Below, one piece after another: positions 7,726 through 16,437 of a DNA stretch of 64,000 nucleotides (positions are counted from its first letter, which is position 1; each line of letters starts with the position of its first letter). The DNA lies in NCBI GenBank assembly GCA_051877855.1, contig JBJEJH010000040.1:1-64000 (forward strand), in the 5' to 3' direction. Position numbers and translations under genes: made by a program. The notes beneath the pieces are model-generated. The model saw only the letters and a program-made list of their open reading frames with translations. It ran no database searches and was not told the origin of the DNA. Source of the DNA: MGBC120314 sp051877855. GTDB taxonomy: Bacteria > Bacillota > Clostridia > Lachnospirales > Lachnospiraceae.

Positions 7726-8169
7726 ATGAACAAAGTTATTTTAATGGGAAGATTAACCAGAGATCCGGAAATTCGCTATTCACAGGGCGAGAGATCAATG
7801 GCTATTGCAAGATTTACATTGGCAGTCGATCGAAGACGCCGTAGTGGTGACAACGCCGAATCAACAGCAGATTTTATTTCATGTGTTGCTTTTGATAAGC
7901 AGGCAGAATTTGCTGAGAAGTATTTACATCAGGGTACCAAGATGGTGGTTACCGGTCGTATTCAGACAGGCAGTTATACCAACAAGGATGGTCAGAAGGT
8001 GTATACAACAGAGGTTGTTGTCGAGGAACTGGAATTTGCTGAAAGTAAGGCATCCAGTGAAGGAAATGGTAATTATGTCGCATCAAGCAGACAGACGCCA
8101 AGTGCTGCAGCCGGTGACGGATTTATGACGGTACCAGATAACATGCAGGATGAAGGTTTACCATTTTAA
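7726..8169 (+). CDS. ssb: Single-stranded DNA-binding protein
   Basis: A 147-residue SSB. The OB fold covers about residues 1-105 (MNKVILMGRLTRDPEIR, FISCVAFDKQAEFAEKYL). A flexible Ser/Ala-rich linker follows, ending in an acidic tip MQDEGLPF related to the DDDIPF partner-docking peptide. It lies between rpsF and rpsR, the conserved Firmicutes order, with a GAGAGG ribosome binding site. Confidence 0.97.
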   Translation: MNKVILMGRLTRDPEIRYSQGERSMAIARFTLAVDRRRRSGDNAESTADFISCVAFDKQAEFAEKYLHQGTKMVVTGRIQTGSYTNKDGQKVYTTEVVVEELEFAESKASSEGNGNYVASSRQTPSAAAGDGFMTVPDNMQDEGLPF

Positions 8170-8197
8170 CTAAATTCTAATATAGGAGGTAGTGACA

Positions 8198-8467
8198 ATG
8201 TCAAACCCAGCACAGAAGGCTGAAAAGACGGATGGTGTAATGAAGAGAAGACCACTCCGTAGAAGAAAAAAAGTTTGTGTATTCTGTAGCGATAGCAGCA
8301 ATGTTATTGATTACAAGGATGTTAATAAATTAAAGAGATATGTATCTGAGAGAGGAAAGATTCTTCCTAGAAGAATCACAGGTAACTGTGCAAAGCATCA
8401 GAGAGCACTTACAGTTGCAATCAAGAGAGCACGTCACCTTTCAATTCTTCCATATACATTGGATTAA
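8198..8467 (+). CDS. rpsR: 30S ribosomal protein S18
   Basis: An 89-residue bS18 with a basic N-terminal region (RRPLRRRKKVCVFC), then IDYKDVNKLKRYVSERGKI and the signature LPRRITGNCAKHQRAL. The CVFC pair with NCAKH suggests the zinc-binding form. ATG 8198 is placed 7 nt after TAGGAGGT; the in-frame GTG at 8192 is too close to it. Confidence 0.97.
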   Translation: MSNPAQKAEKTDGVMKRRPLRRRKKVCVFCSDSSNVIDYKDVNKLKRYVSERGKILPRRITGNCAKHQRALTVAIKRARHLSILPYTLD

Positions 8468-8487
8468 TTTAAAATCGTGATGATTAA

Positions 8488-8518
8488 GGGCTTCCGAGTT
8501 TTCGGAAGCTCTTTTTTT
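8488..8518 (+). terminator. Terminator of the rpsF-ssb-rpsR operon
   Basis: A stem GCTTCCGA/TCGGAAGC with a short loop is followed by CTTTTTTT, 20 bp after rpsR. Confidence 0.92.
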
Positions 8519-8538
8519 ATCTGCAGCTTTATCCGGAT

Positions 8539-8567
8539 TTTACATATTTCTTAAACTGTGGTATAAT
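8539..8567 (+). promoter_or_regulatory. Promoter of gdpP-rplI-dnaB
   Basis: TTTACA (8539-8544), a 17-bp spacer ending in TGG, and TATAAT (8562-8567), so an extended -10. It lies 26 bp before the gdpP start. Confidence 0.75.
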
Positions 8568-8593
8568 ATTATAGTCTGTGAAAGGAGATAAGG

Positions 8594-10648
8594 ATGGAGA
8601 GGATAAAGAAACAGAAAATTAAGGCAACGGGACAATTAAAGTCTTATTTAAGCTGGCCTATTTATATTGGAATCTTGTTTTTGACAATGACGATTCCTAT
8701 GTTTATTATAGATCTCTATGCAGGATTGTTAATGATTGCATTTGACTTATTATATGTTACGATAGCAGGAATCCTGTTTTCTTATAAACATAATCAGATT
8801 ATGCGATCCATGGTTGATTTTGCAGTCAATTATTCACAGGTGCAGAAGGGGCTTCTAAAGGAATTGTCGGTTCCTTATGGATTGATTGATGATAACGGAC
8901 GAATTATATGGATCAATTACAAGATGAAGGAGATTCTTGGCAAGGAAAAGGAACAGAAGAAGTCCATTATGGCGATTTTTGAATCTGTCCGCAAGGAGAA
9001 TCTTCCGAACGAGGATGAAATCAAGGAAATTTATATTGCATTTAATGAGAGAGATTATCGCATTGAATTAAAGAGAGTATCCATCGGAGAGCTTGCCGGA
9101 GACTTGAATTTGGTTGAGGAAGACAAGAGCAGCGGATTGATTGCTATGTATATGTTTGATCTCACGGATCTTAATACCATGGCGAGAACATTGTCCGAAC
9201 AGCAGATGGTAGCGGCACATATTTATATTGACAATTATGAGGAAATCATTGACGGCTCAGAGGAAGGAAATGTGACTATTTCACCGGGTATTATTGATGG
9301 TATGATTACCAAGTATATCTGTTCCCGCGGAGGTATCGTCAAGAAGCTTGAGAAGGATAAGTATATTGCAATGTTCACCTATAAGGCGTTGGACTCCATG
9401 AAGAGCGACAAGTTCAGCCTGCTGGGTGAGGTTAAGAAGATTCAGTTAGAGGAAGAAAAAGCATTTACCATCAGTATTGGTATCGGAACCAAGACCAATG
9501 GTGAATATGTGAAGAATCTGGAGCTGGCCAAGTCAGCTATGGATCTTGCCCTGGGACGTGGTGGAGATCAGGTTGTTGTGAAGGATGATGAAAAGGTTAT
9601 TTACTTTGGCGGCAAGAGTCAGCAGATGGAGAAGAACACACGTGTTAAGGCCCGTGTTAAGGCGCATGCCCTGCGAGAGATTCTGATTAATAAAGAAACT
9701 GTATTTATCATGGGACACAAGATTGGTGACATGGATTCTCTGGGAGCATCCGTGGGTGTTTTCCGAGCGGCAACACAGCTTGGAAAGAAGGCCTATATTG
9801 TTATCAATAATGTGACCACTTCGGTTAAGCCGATGATGGATCGACTCATGAATCTTCAGGAATATGAAGGTGTATTTATCAACAGTTCTGTGGCTGAAGA
9901 TATGGTGGATGCATCTTCGGTTGTGGTTGTTGTAGATGTAAATAAACCAAGCTATACGGAGTGTGAGGCCCTTCTTGAGAAATGCAGGACGGTGTTGGTC
10001 ATTGATCATCACCGTCAGTCCGATGAGACCATTGAGGGCGCGATTCTGTCCTACGTGGAGCCAAATGCTTCATCAGCAAGTGAGATGGTGGCAGAGTTAC
10101 TGCAATATGTTGATAATGCTGTAAAACTTCGTGCAGCGGAGGCTGAGGCCATGTATGCCGGCATTTTGATTGATACGAATTATTTTAATAATAAAGCGGG
10201 GGTTCGTACCTTTGAAGCATCGGCATATCTTCGACGAAGCGGAGCAGATATTATTCGTGTGCGTAAATCACTTCGAAGTGATATGGTTGAATATAAGGCA
10301 AAGGCGGAAACGATCAGCAGCATGCAGGTTTATAAAGATGCATTTGCATTTGCCGTATCACCATCGGATGGTATTGAGAGCCCGACTATTGTAGCTGCGC
10401 AGGCGGCCAATGAGATGCTGAATATTAAGGGAATTAAGGCATCTTTTGTTATTACTGATTATGCGGGCAAGATTTATATCAGTGCCCGATCCATTGATGA
10501 GGTCAATGTTCAGATCATGATGGAGAAATTAGGCGGAGGCGGTCATATGAGTGTGTCCGGGGCACAGCTTAAGGATGTGACGGTGGACGAGGCAATTCAG
10601 ATGATAAAGGATCTGATTGATACGATGATGGAGGAAGGAGACTTATAA
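8594..10648 (+). CDS. gdpP: Cyclic-di-AMP phosphodiesterase GdpP (DHH family)
   Basis: A 684-residue membrane enzyme with two N-terminal membrane segments (about residues 18-60), a PAS-like region (residues 75-140) and a degenerate GGDEF domain (about 180-330, GRGGDQ in place of GGDEF). The DHH phosphoesterase domain shows MGHKIGDMDSLG, VVDVNKP and IDHHR, and the DHHA1 domain ends with GGGGHMSVSG. GdpP hydrolyses c-di-AMP to pApA and so affects cell-wall and potassium homeostasis. One base separates it from rplI. The gdpP-rplI-dnaB order is conserved in Firmicutes. Confidence 0.95.
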   Translation: MERIKKQKIKATGQLKSYLSWPIYIGILFLTMTIPMFIIDLYAGLLMIAFDLLYVTIAGILFSYKHNQIMRSMVDFAVNYSQVQKGLLKELSVPYGLIDDNGRIIWINYKMKEILGKEKEQKKSIMAIFESVRKENLPNEDEIKEIYIAFNERDYRIELKRVSIGELAGDLNLVEEDKSSGLIAMYMFDLTDLNTMARTLSEQQMVAAHIYIDNYEEIIDGSEEGNVTISPGIIDGMITKYICSRGGIVKKLEKDKYIAMFTYKALDSMKSDKFSLLGEVKKIQLEEEKAFTISIGIGTKTNGEYVKNLELAKSAMDLALGRGGDQVVVKDDEKVIYFGGKSQQMEKNTRVKARVKAHALREILINKETVFIMGHKIGDMDSLGASVGVFRAATQLGKKAYIVINNVTTSVKPMMDRLMNLQEYEGVFINSSVAEDMVDASSVVVVVDVNKPSYTECEALLEKCRTVLVIDHHRQSDETIEGAILSYVEPNASSASEMVAELLQYVDNAVKLRAAEAEAMYAGILIDTNYFNNKAGVRTFEASAYLRRSGADIIRVRKSLRSDMVEYKAKAETISSMQVYKDAFAFAVSPSDGIESPTIVAAQAANEMLNIKGIKASFVITDYAGKIYISARSIDEVNVQIMMEKLGGGGHMSVSGAQLKDVTVDEAIQMIKDLIDTMMEEGDL

Positions 10649-10649
10649 G

Positions 10650-11096
10650 ATGGAAGTTATTTTGTTGGAAGATGTGAAGACACTGGGTAAGAAGGGTCAG
10701 ATCGTTACAATTAATGATGGATATGCGAGAAATTATGTTCTTCCGAAGAAGCTTGGAATTGAAGCAACCAATAAGAACCGAAACGATCTTAAGCTTCAGA
10801 AGGCTAATGAAGAGAAGATTGCAAAGGAACAGCTGGACGCTGCGAAGGCATTGGCTGCTAAGATGGAGGAAATGACCGTTAAGATGTCTATTAAGACAGG
10901 AGAAGGCGGAAGAACATTTGGCTCGATCTCAAGTAAGGAGATTGCAGAGGAGGCAAAGAAGCAGCTTTCTCTGGATATTGATAAGAAGAAAATCGTGCTG
11001 GATGAGGCGATCAGGACACCGGGTACGCATATTGTTACGGTGAAGCTTCATCGCGATGTTCAGGCGAAGCTTAAGGTTTCGGTTGCAGAGAAGTAG
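10650..11096 (+). CDS. rplI: 50S ribosomal protein L9
   Basis: A 148-residue bL9. The N-terminal domain is MEVILLEDVKTLGKKGQIV-DGYARNYVLPKKLG, a long connecting helix covers about residues 40-75, and the C-terminal domain includes GRTFGSISSKEIAE and HRDVQAKLKV. Its start is 1 bp after the gdpP stop, which suggests translational coupling. Confidence 0.97.
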   Translation: MEVILLEDVKTLGKKGQIVTINDGYARNYVLPKKLGIEATNKNRNDLKLQKANEEKIAKEQLDAAKALAAKMEEMTVKMSIKTGEGGRTFGSISSKEIAEEAKKQLSLDIDKKKIVLDEAIRTPGTHIVTVKLHRDVQAKLKVSVAEK

Positions 11097-11114
11097 TATG
11101 TATGGGTGAATAAC

Positions 11115-12473
11115 ATGGAAGAAGAATATGTAAAGATATTACCGAGTGATGTTAATGCGGAAAAGGCATTGATTGGTTCTATGCTTATGAATGTGGAAGC
11201 AATTACCTCGACAGCTGAGCTTTTAAGCCCGGATGATTTCTATTATCATCAGTATGGGGTAATGTTTGAGTCCATGGTGGAACTGATGAATGAGGGTAAA
11301 CCCGCCAACGATCCAATTCTTCTGCAGGAAAAGCTCAGGGAGAAGGGTGTTCCTGAGAGTATGGGTGGTGTTGCGGTTCTTACCGATCTTCTGGATTCCG
11401 TTCCCATGTCGGTTAATAGCGGACAGTATGCGGAAATTATCAAGAATAAAGCAATTCTGCGTCGAATTATAGCGACAAATGAGGAAATTAATAAAGCTTG
11501 TTACCTTGCGAAGGATAAAGTAGAAGATATTCTTGCTGAGACGGAGAAAAAGATTTTTAACCTGGTTCAACGAGGTGGATCAAGTGAGTATGTACCGATT
11601 CGGGATGTGGCTGTAGAAGCCTTAAGAGGTATTTCTAAGGCATATCAGAATCGTGGCAATATTACAGGAATTGAGACCGGATTTACCGATCTGGACTACA
11701 AACTGTCCGGTCTGCAGCCTTCGGATCTTATTCTGATTGCAGCCCGTCCATCCATGGGTAAGACTGCATTTGTATTGAATATAGCTCAGCATGTGGCGGT
11801 TACCAATCACATAACAACTGCCATATTCAGTCTGGAAATGAGTAAGGTGTCCCTGGTAAATCGTATGCTTTCCCTGGAGTCCGGTGTTGAGGCACAGAAT
11901 ATCCGTACCGGTGATATTACGGATGGAGATTGGTCGAAGCTGGTTGAGGGTGCCGAGATGATAGGCAGGTCCAATCTGATTATTGATGACACGCCGGGTA
12001 TTTCCATCGGTGAGATGCGTTCCAAGTGCCGTAAGTACAAATTAGAGAATAATCTTGGACTGGTTATCATCGATTATTTGCAGTTAATGACGGGTAACGC
12101 CAAGGCGGAGTCCAACCAGCAGATGATCTCTGAAATCTCCCGTTCCCTGAAGGCGTTGGCCAGAGAACTCAATGTACCGGTTATTGCCTTGTCCCAGCTG
12201 AGCCGTGCAGTGGAGAAGCGTGATGACAAGCGACCGATTATGTCGGATCTTCGTGATTCCGGAGCGATTGAGCAGGACGCCGATGTAATTATGTTCATTT
12301 ATCGTGAAGATTATTATGTCCGTGACCTTGAACCGGAAAAGAGAGATATCTCTGAAATTATTATTGCGAAGCAAAGAAATGGTCCAATCGGAACCGTAAG
12401 ACTTGCTTGGATTCCTAAGTACACGAAGTTTGGTAATTTGGAACGCCGCAGAAGTCAGCAGGATAATGATTAA
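11115..12473 (+). CDS. dnaB: Replicative DNA helicase (DnaB-type)
   Basis: A 452-residue hexameric helicase (called dnaC in B. subtilis). The N-terminal DnaG-interaction domain (NAEKALIGSMLMN) is followed by the RecA-like motor: Walker A ARPSMGKTAF, Walker B GLVIIDYLQLM, then SRSLKALARELNVPVIALSQLSR and a late RDSGAIEQDADVI motif. No intein interrupts it. ATG 11115 is preferred over the in-frame GTG at 11106; the nearby ribosome binding site GGGTGA is only moderate. Confidence 0.96.
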   Translation: MEEEYVKILPSDVNAEKALIGSMLMNVEAITSTAELLSPDDFYYHQYGVMFESMVELMNEGKPANDPILLQEKLREKGVPESMGGVAVLTDLLDSVPMSVNSGQYAEIIKNKAILRRIIATNEEINKACYLAKDKVEDILAETEKKIFNLVQRGGSSEYVPIRDVAVEALRGISKAYQNRGNITGIETGFTDLDYKLSGLQPSDLILIAARPSMGKTAFVLNIAQHVAVTNHITTAIFSLEMSKVSLVNRMLSLESGVEAQNIRTGDITDGDWSKLVEGAEMIGRSNLIIDDTPGISIGEMRSKCRKYKLENNLGLVIIDYLQLMTGNAKAESNQQMISEISRSLKALARELNVPVIALSQLSRAVEKRDDKRPIMSDLRDSGAIEQDADVIMFIYREDYYVRDLEPEKRDISEIIIAKQRNGPIGTVRLAWIPKYTKFGNLERRRSQQDND

Positions 12474-12477
12474 GATA

Positions 12478-12550
12478 TAAAAAAGAGGAACTTCAATGAT
12501 TTTCCCTGTCTACTTGACAGGGGACAGATCATGAAATTCCTCTTTTTTAT
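12478..12550. terminator. Bidirectional terminator between dnaB and the ferredoxin gene
   Basis: A nested inverted repeat: outer arms AAAAAAGAGGAA / TTCCTCTTTTTT and an inner hairpin CCCTGTC-TACT-TGACAGGG. The A/T runs on both sides let it act on both converging transcripts. Confidence 0.85.
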
Positions 12551-12587
12551 TCACATCATTTGTAAAAGTTCATTTATTCGGACGCTT

Positions 12588-12761
12588 TTACTCTGCTATT
12601 GCAGGTGCTCCTACAGGACATGTTGCTTCACATGAACCACATTCGATACAGATAGCTGCATTAATAGTCATCTTGCCGCCTTCTTCGCTGATAGCTTCTA
12701 CAGGACATGCTGCAGCGCACGCACCACAACTAATACACTCATCACTAATAACGTATGCCAT
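12588..12761 (-). CDS. 2[4Fe-4S] ferredoxin
   Basis: A 57-residue clostridial-type ferredoxin, translated here by hand: CISCGACAAACPVEAI near the start and CIECGSCEATCPVGAP near the end, two complete CxxCxxCxxxCP motifs for two [4Fe-4S] clusters. An AGGAGG ribosome binding site precedes ATG 12761. It is the last gene of the pyruvate formate-lyase cluster. A plausible role is supplying the low-potential electron needed by PflA, but that link is inference; it may also be a general electron carrier. Confidence 0.93.
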   Translation of the reverse strand: MAYVISDECISCGACAAACPVEAISEEGGKMTINAAICIECGSCEATCPVGAPAIAE

Positions 12762-12869
12762 AATACAAATCCTCCTATTTAGTACATCTTTGGATTACAC
12801 CAAAGTATATTAATCATTATATTCGAAGTATATCATAAATACAACATTTTTCTTCTGTAAAATGTCTGC

Positions 12870-13634
12870 TTATTCTTTGCTCGCTTTTTCCTTCGCTATG
12901 GTCTCTTTCATTCCCTGAAGAATGATATCCCGGGCTTTGATGGCATCTTCCTTTTCCAGTGCAGGAACACCCTTTAATTTGTAATCCATGCCAAGATTTT
13001 CGTACTTGACCTCACCCATCGTATGATATGGAAGGACATCCAGCGCCTTTATATTCTTCAATGTGCCGAGGAACAGGCCAAGACGATGCAGATATTCCTC
13101 GTTGAAAGTATATCCCGGAACGACTACATGGCGAATCCAGACGTCGATATTCTTTTCATCAAGGAGTTTTGCAAAGGCGAGGATTCCATCGTTGGGCTGT
13201 GAACAGAGAATCTTATGCTGCTCGGGATCAATATGCTTGATATCCAGCATTACAAGGTCTGTCACGGCAAGTACTTTATCCAACTTCTCGTTATAGGCTG
13301 TGTTTTCCGGACGATATGCAATTCCGGAGGTGTCAATACATGTGTGAACGCCCATGGCCTTTGCTTTGGTGAATAACTCTAAAAGGAAATCAATCTGCAT
13401 TAACGGTTCGCCACCGGTTACAGTGATACCCCCTGTAGAGTAAAAATCTGCATTATTCTTGTATTGTTCCAGGATGTCATCCACACTTCGTTCCGTTCCG
13501 CCGTTCATCGCCCATGTGTCCGGATTGTGGCAATACAGACATCGCATAGGGCATCCCTGGACAAATATAACAAATCTTACACCCGGACCATCTACGGTTC
13601 CACAGGTTTCAATGGAATGAATTCTGCCGTTCAT
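12870..13634 (-). CDS. pflA: Pyruvate formate-lyase activating enzyme
   Basis: A 254-residue radical SAM protein. CPMRCLYCHNPDTW holds the CxxxCxxC cluster motif, TGGEPLMQ is the GGE SAM-binding motif, and DTSG and IRHVVVPG follow as in PflA. It reduces SAM to abstract a hydrogen from the glycine of the formate-lyase radical domain. ATG 13634 is chosen because GAGAGG lies about 9 nt upstream; a TTG two codons earlier is possible. Its target glycine is not in the main PFL chain but in the separate gene upstream. Confidence 0.95.
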   Translation of the reverse strand: MNGRIHSIETCGTVDGPGVRFVIFVQGCPMRCLYCHNPDTWAMNGGTERSVDDILEQYKNNADFYSTGGITVTGGEPLMQIDFLLELFTKAKAMGVHTCIDTSGIAYRPENTAYNEKLDKVLAVTDLVMLDIKHIDPEQHKILCSQPNDGILAFAKLLDEKNIDVWIRHVVVPGYTFNEEYLHRLGLFLGTLKNIKALDVLPYHTMGEVKYENLGMDYKLKGVPALEKEDAIKARDIILQGMKETIAKEKASKE

Positions 13635-13712
13635 ATGCAATTACCTCTCATAATTTTAATTATACTTACATACTATTATAACCTATTTGGACAAATAGTA
13701 CACGTTAAAATA

Positions 13713-13750
13713 ACAATAACCCCAGAGAATCATATTCACCGGGGTTATTG
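13713..13750 (-). terminator. Attenuator hairpin between the radical subunit and pflA
   Basis: A perfect 9-bp stem (AATAACCCC/GGGGTTATT) with a 17-base loop, followed on the minus strand by a weak T-rich stretch. It would let the enzyme genes be expressed more than pflA. Between it and pflA lies a perfect dyad TATTTG-GA-CAAATA (about 13684-13697) and a TATAAT box on the minus strand, so pflA may also have its own promoter. Confidence 0.6.
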
Positions 13751-13788
13751 AATAATTCATTATAATTCAGATTAATCCTATTACAAGA

Positions 13789-14031
13789 TTACATTGCCTG
13801 GTGGAATGTACGAGTAATAACGTCATCCTGCTGTTCCTTTGTTAACTTAACGAAGTTAACTGCATAGCCGGAAACACGGATTGTTAACTGTGGATAGTTC
13901 TCCGGATGCTGCTGAGCATCTAATAATGTGTCTCTGTTTAATACATTAACGTTAAGGTGATGTCCGCCCTTTACAGCGTAACCATCTAACATAGATACTA
14001 AGTTATCAATCTGATTTGCACTTGGTTCCAT
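13789..14031 (-). CDS. grcA: Stand-alone glycyl-radical subunit (GrcA-like, radical domain of pyruvate formate-lyase)
   Basis: An 80-residue protein equal to the C-terminal domain of ordinary PflB: SMLDGYAVKGGHHLNVNV, then PENYPQLTIRVSGYAVNF with the radical glycine at Gly55, then KEQQDDVITRTFHQ. In E. coli PflB this is the last ~75 residues, and GrcA is a spare copy of it. Here it should be essential, because the neighbouring catalytic chain stops before this domain. The start is ATG 14031 with AGGAGG 10 nt upstream; TTG 14037 is less well spaced. Confidence 0.93.
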   Translation of the reverse strand: MEPSANQIDNLVSMLDGYAVKGGHHLNVNVLNRDTLLDAQQHPENYPQLTIRVSGYAVNFVKLTKEQQDDVITRTFHQAM

Positions 14032-14075
14032 TTTCAATTATCCTCCTAAAATACTTTAAAATTAACACTATATGA

Positions 14076-14279
14076 TTATTCTTCAAGGTGTTCGTCAAGA
14101 CCTTCATGCATCGTTGGTACCATGCATGCCATATTGGAATTACAGCAGTTGCTGTTGGTGGTCTCAACCGTTTTCTGATTTGCATCTTTGCCGTCCACGG
14201 CGACGTTCATGTGGCCGCCGCCGTTTTCGGTAAAATTATCAAGCATATTTATAATGTCATCAATTTTATTGTCTTCCAC
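14076..14279 (-). CDS. Small GrcA-like protein lacking the glycyl-radical loop
   Basis: A 67-residue product from a GTG start (14279) with AAAGGAG upstream. Its first half parallels the adjacent radical subunit: KIDDIINMLDNFTENGGGHMNVAV against QIDNLVSMLDGYAVKGGHHLNVNV. The second half differs completely: no RVSGYAV glycine loop, but Cys45-Cys46, Cys52 and an acidic end (HEGLDEHLEE). No frameshift restores the loop. It lies between the PFL core gene (46 bp upstream) and the radical subunit (44 bp downstream), so all three should be made together. The role is unknown; possibilities are a structural or regulatory partner of the split enzyme, or a decaying duplicate. Confidence 0.7.
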   Translation of the reverse strand: MEDNKIDDIINMLDNFTENGGGHMNVAVDGKDANQKTVETTNSNCCNSNMACMVPTMHEGLDEHLEE

Positions 14280-14325
14280 GATATATATGCTCCTTTTCTG
14301 ATTTCGATTAATTCTCGTCAGTAAA

Positions 14326-16437
14326 TTACTTGTTAAGAACATCGGATAAATCGCCAACGATTACATCATCCTTACCAAGAGCACCCGGGATAATGGTAAA
14401 TGTATTAGAAATACCATCCTGAGCCTCGTTGAATGGAAGCTTAGCAACAGATGAAAGGGAAGCGACAGCACCGTTCTTATCACGGCCATGCATTGGGTTA
14501 GCACCCGGAGCAAATGGCTGTCCGGCAACACGTCCGTCCGGTGTAGAACCTGTATTCTTACCATAAGTTACATTCGATGTAATTGTAAGAATAGAAGTTG
14601 TAGGAACACCATCTCTGTATGTGTGATGCTTTCTGATCATAGCCATGAACTTCTTAACGACTTCAACTGCAATCTGGTCAACACGATCATCGTTGTTACC
14701 ATACTTAGGGAATTCGCCTTCAACTTCAAATCCTGTGATTACGTTCTTGGCAACACCGATAACCTTGATTTCAGACTTAGCTGTCTGAGGATTCTTAACC
14801 TTCTTAGTAATTTCAACATCAGTTCTCTTTACAGAAACCTTAGCGTACTTAATAGCTGATAATGAGTCAGCTACTACAGACAGACCGGCAATACCTGTTG
14901 CGAAGTATCTCTTAACATCTCTGTCATGAAGAGCCATCTGAGATCTCTCGTAGCAGTACTTGTCATGCATATAGTGGATAACGTTAAGAGTGTTAACGTA
15001 AGCGCCGGCTAACCATTCCATCATATCTGTGTAACGAGCCATTACCTTATCGTAATCAAGCACGTCTTCTTCATATGGTCTGTAAGCAGGTCCAACCTGA
15101 ACACCTGTACACTCATCAACACCACCGTTAAGAGCATATAATAAACACTTAGCAAGGTTTGCTCTGGCACCGAAGAACTGCATTTCCTTACCAACTCTCA
15201 TGGAAGATACACAACAAGCAATTGCATAGTCATCACCATGTGTTACTCTCATTAAATCATCGTTCTCATACTGGAATGATGAAGACTTAATAGACATCTT
15301 AGCACAGAATCTCTTCCAAGGCTGTGGAAGTCTTGTAGACCAAAGCACAGTTAAGTTTGGCTCCGGAGCTGTACCTAAGTTGTTTAAGGTGTTAAGGTAA
15401 CGGAAGGACATCTTTGTTACCATATGTCTTCCATCGATACCGATACCACCGATTGATTCGGTTACCCATGTTGGGTCACCTGCGAATAATGCATTGTATT
15501 CAGGTGTACGAGCGAACTTTACAAGTCTTAACTTCATGATGAAGTGGTCAACGAACTCCTGAATCTGCTCTTCTGTAAATGTTCCGTTAGCTAAGTCTCT
15601 CTCAGCGTAGATATCAACGAATGTTGATGTACGGCCAAGTGACATAGCAGCACCGTTCTGCTCCTTAACAGCTGAAAGGTAACCGAAGTATACAGCCTGA
15701 ATAGCTTCCTGAACGTTCTTAGCCGGCTTAGAAATATCGCAACCATAAGAAGCTGCCATAACCTTCATTTCCTTAAGAGCCTTGATCTGCTCAGATAATT
15801 CCTCACGAAGTCTGATTACATGATCTGTCATTTCACCATCTGTGATAGACTTCTGATATTCCTTATCCTCGATCAATCTGTCAATACCGTAAAGAGCAAC
15901 TCTTCTGTAGTCACCGATGATACGTCCACGTCCGTAAGCATCCGGAAGACCGGTGATGATGTGGTTTGTACGGCAAAGTCTCATTTCCGGAGTATAAACA
16001 TCAAATACACCGTCGTTGTGAGTCTTTCTGTGCTTCTTGAAGAAATCTTCAACTTCAGGATCCATTGAGTATCCATTTGTTGTCAATGCAGCCTTAGCCA
16101 TGTTAAGACCACCGTAAACCTGCATAGATCTCTTGAAAGGCTTGTCTGTCTGGAAACCAACGATAGTCTCCTTATCCTTGTCTAAATAACCAGGACCATG
16201 AGATGTGATGGTAGAAACAATCTTGGTATCCATATCAAGAACACCCTTGTGCTCCTCGTCACGCTCGATCTTAGTTAAATCCATTACCTGCTTCCATAAA
16301 GCTGTTGTGTTAGCTGTAGGTCCGCAGAGGAAACTTTCGTCTCCATCGTATGGAGTATAGTTCTTCTGGATGAAATCTCTAACGTCAATTTCACTTTCCC
16401 ATTTGCCGGATACAAATCCATTCCATTCTTCTCTCAT
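14326..16437 (-). CDS. pflB: Pyruvate formate-lyase catalytic subunit without its glycyl-radical domain
   Basis: A 703-residue formate acetyltransferase. The active-site pair Cys408-Cys409 lies in IACCVSSMRVGKEMQFFGAR, and strong PflB motifs continue (TSILTITSNVTYGKNTGSTP and PFAPGANPMHGRDKNGAVAS), ending at VGDLSDVLNK. Ordinary PflB (about 750 residues) carries the RVSGYA radical glycine near the C-terminus; here it is absent and encoded two genes downstream. The enzyme converts pyruvate and CoA to acetyl-CoA and formate. ATG 16437 starts the PflB-like sequence and has AGGAGG about 12 nt upstream; the reading frame extends 27 codons further without support. Confidence 0.93.
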   Translation of the reverse strand: MREEWNGFVSGKWESEIDVRDFIQKNYTPYDGDESFLCGPTANTTALWKQVMDLTKIERDEEHKGVLDMDTKIVSTITSHGPGYLDKDKETIVGFQTDKPFKRSMQVYGGLNMAKAALTTNGYSMDPEVEDFFKKHRKTHNDGVFDVYTPEMRLCRTNHIITGLPDAYGRGRIIGDYRRVALYGIDRLIEDKEYQKSITDGEMTDHVIRLREELSEQIKALKEMKVMAASYGCDISKPAKNVQEAIQAVYFGYLSAVKEQNGAAMSLGRTSTFVDIYAERDLANGTFTEEQIQEFVDHFIMKLRLVKFARTPEYNALFAGDPTWVTESIGGIGIDGRHMVTKMSFRYLNTLNNLGTAPEPNLTVLWSTRLPQPWKRFCAKMSIKSSSFQYENDDLMRVTHGDDYAIACCVSSMRVGKEMQFFGARANLAKCLLYALNGGVDECTGVQVGPAYRPYEEDVLDYDKVMARYTDMMEWLAGAYVNTLNVIHYMHDKYCYERSQMALHDRDVKRYFATGIAGLSVVADSLSAIKYAKVSVKRTDVEITKKVKNPQTAKSEIKVIGVAKNVITGFEVEGEFPKYGNNDDRVDQIAVEVVKKFMAMIRKHHTYRDGVPTTSILTITSNVTYGKNTGSTPDGRVAGQPFAPGANPMHGRDKNGAVASLSSVAKLPFNEAQDGISNTFTIIPGALGKDDVIVGDLSDVLNK

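Noticed and set aside
13789..14357. A frameshift that breaks one original GrcA/PFL gene into pieces
   Set aside because: Each piece has its own ribosome binding site and stop, the small GrcA-like gene repeats rather than continues the radical subunit, and no alternative frame restores the glycine loop.
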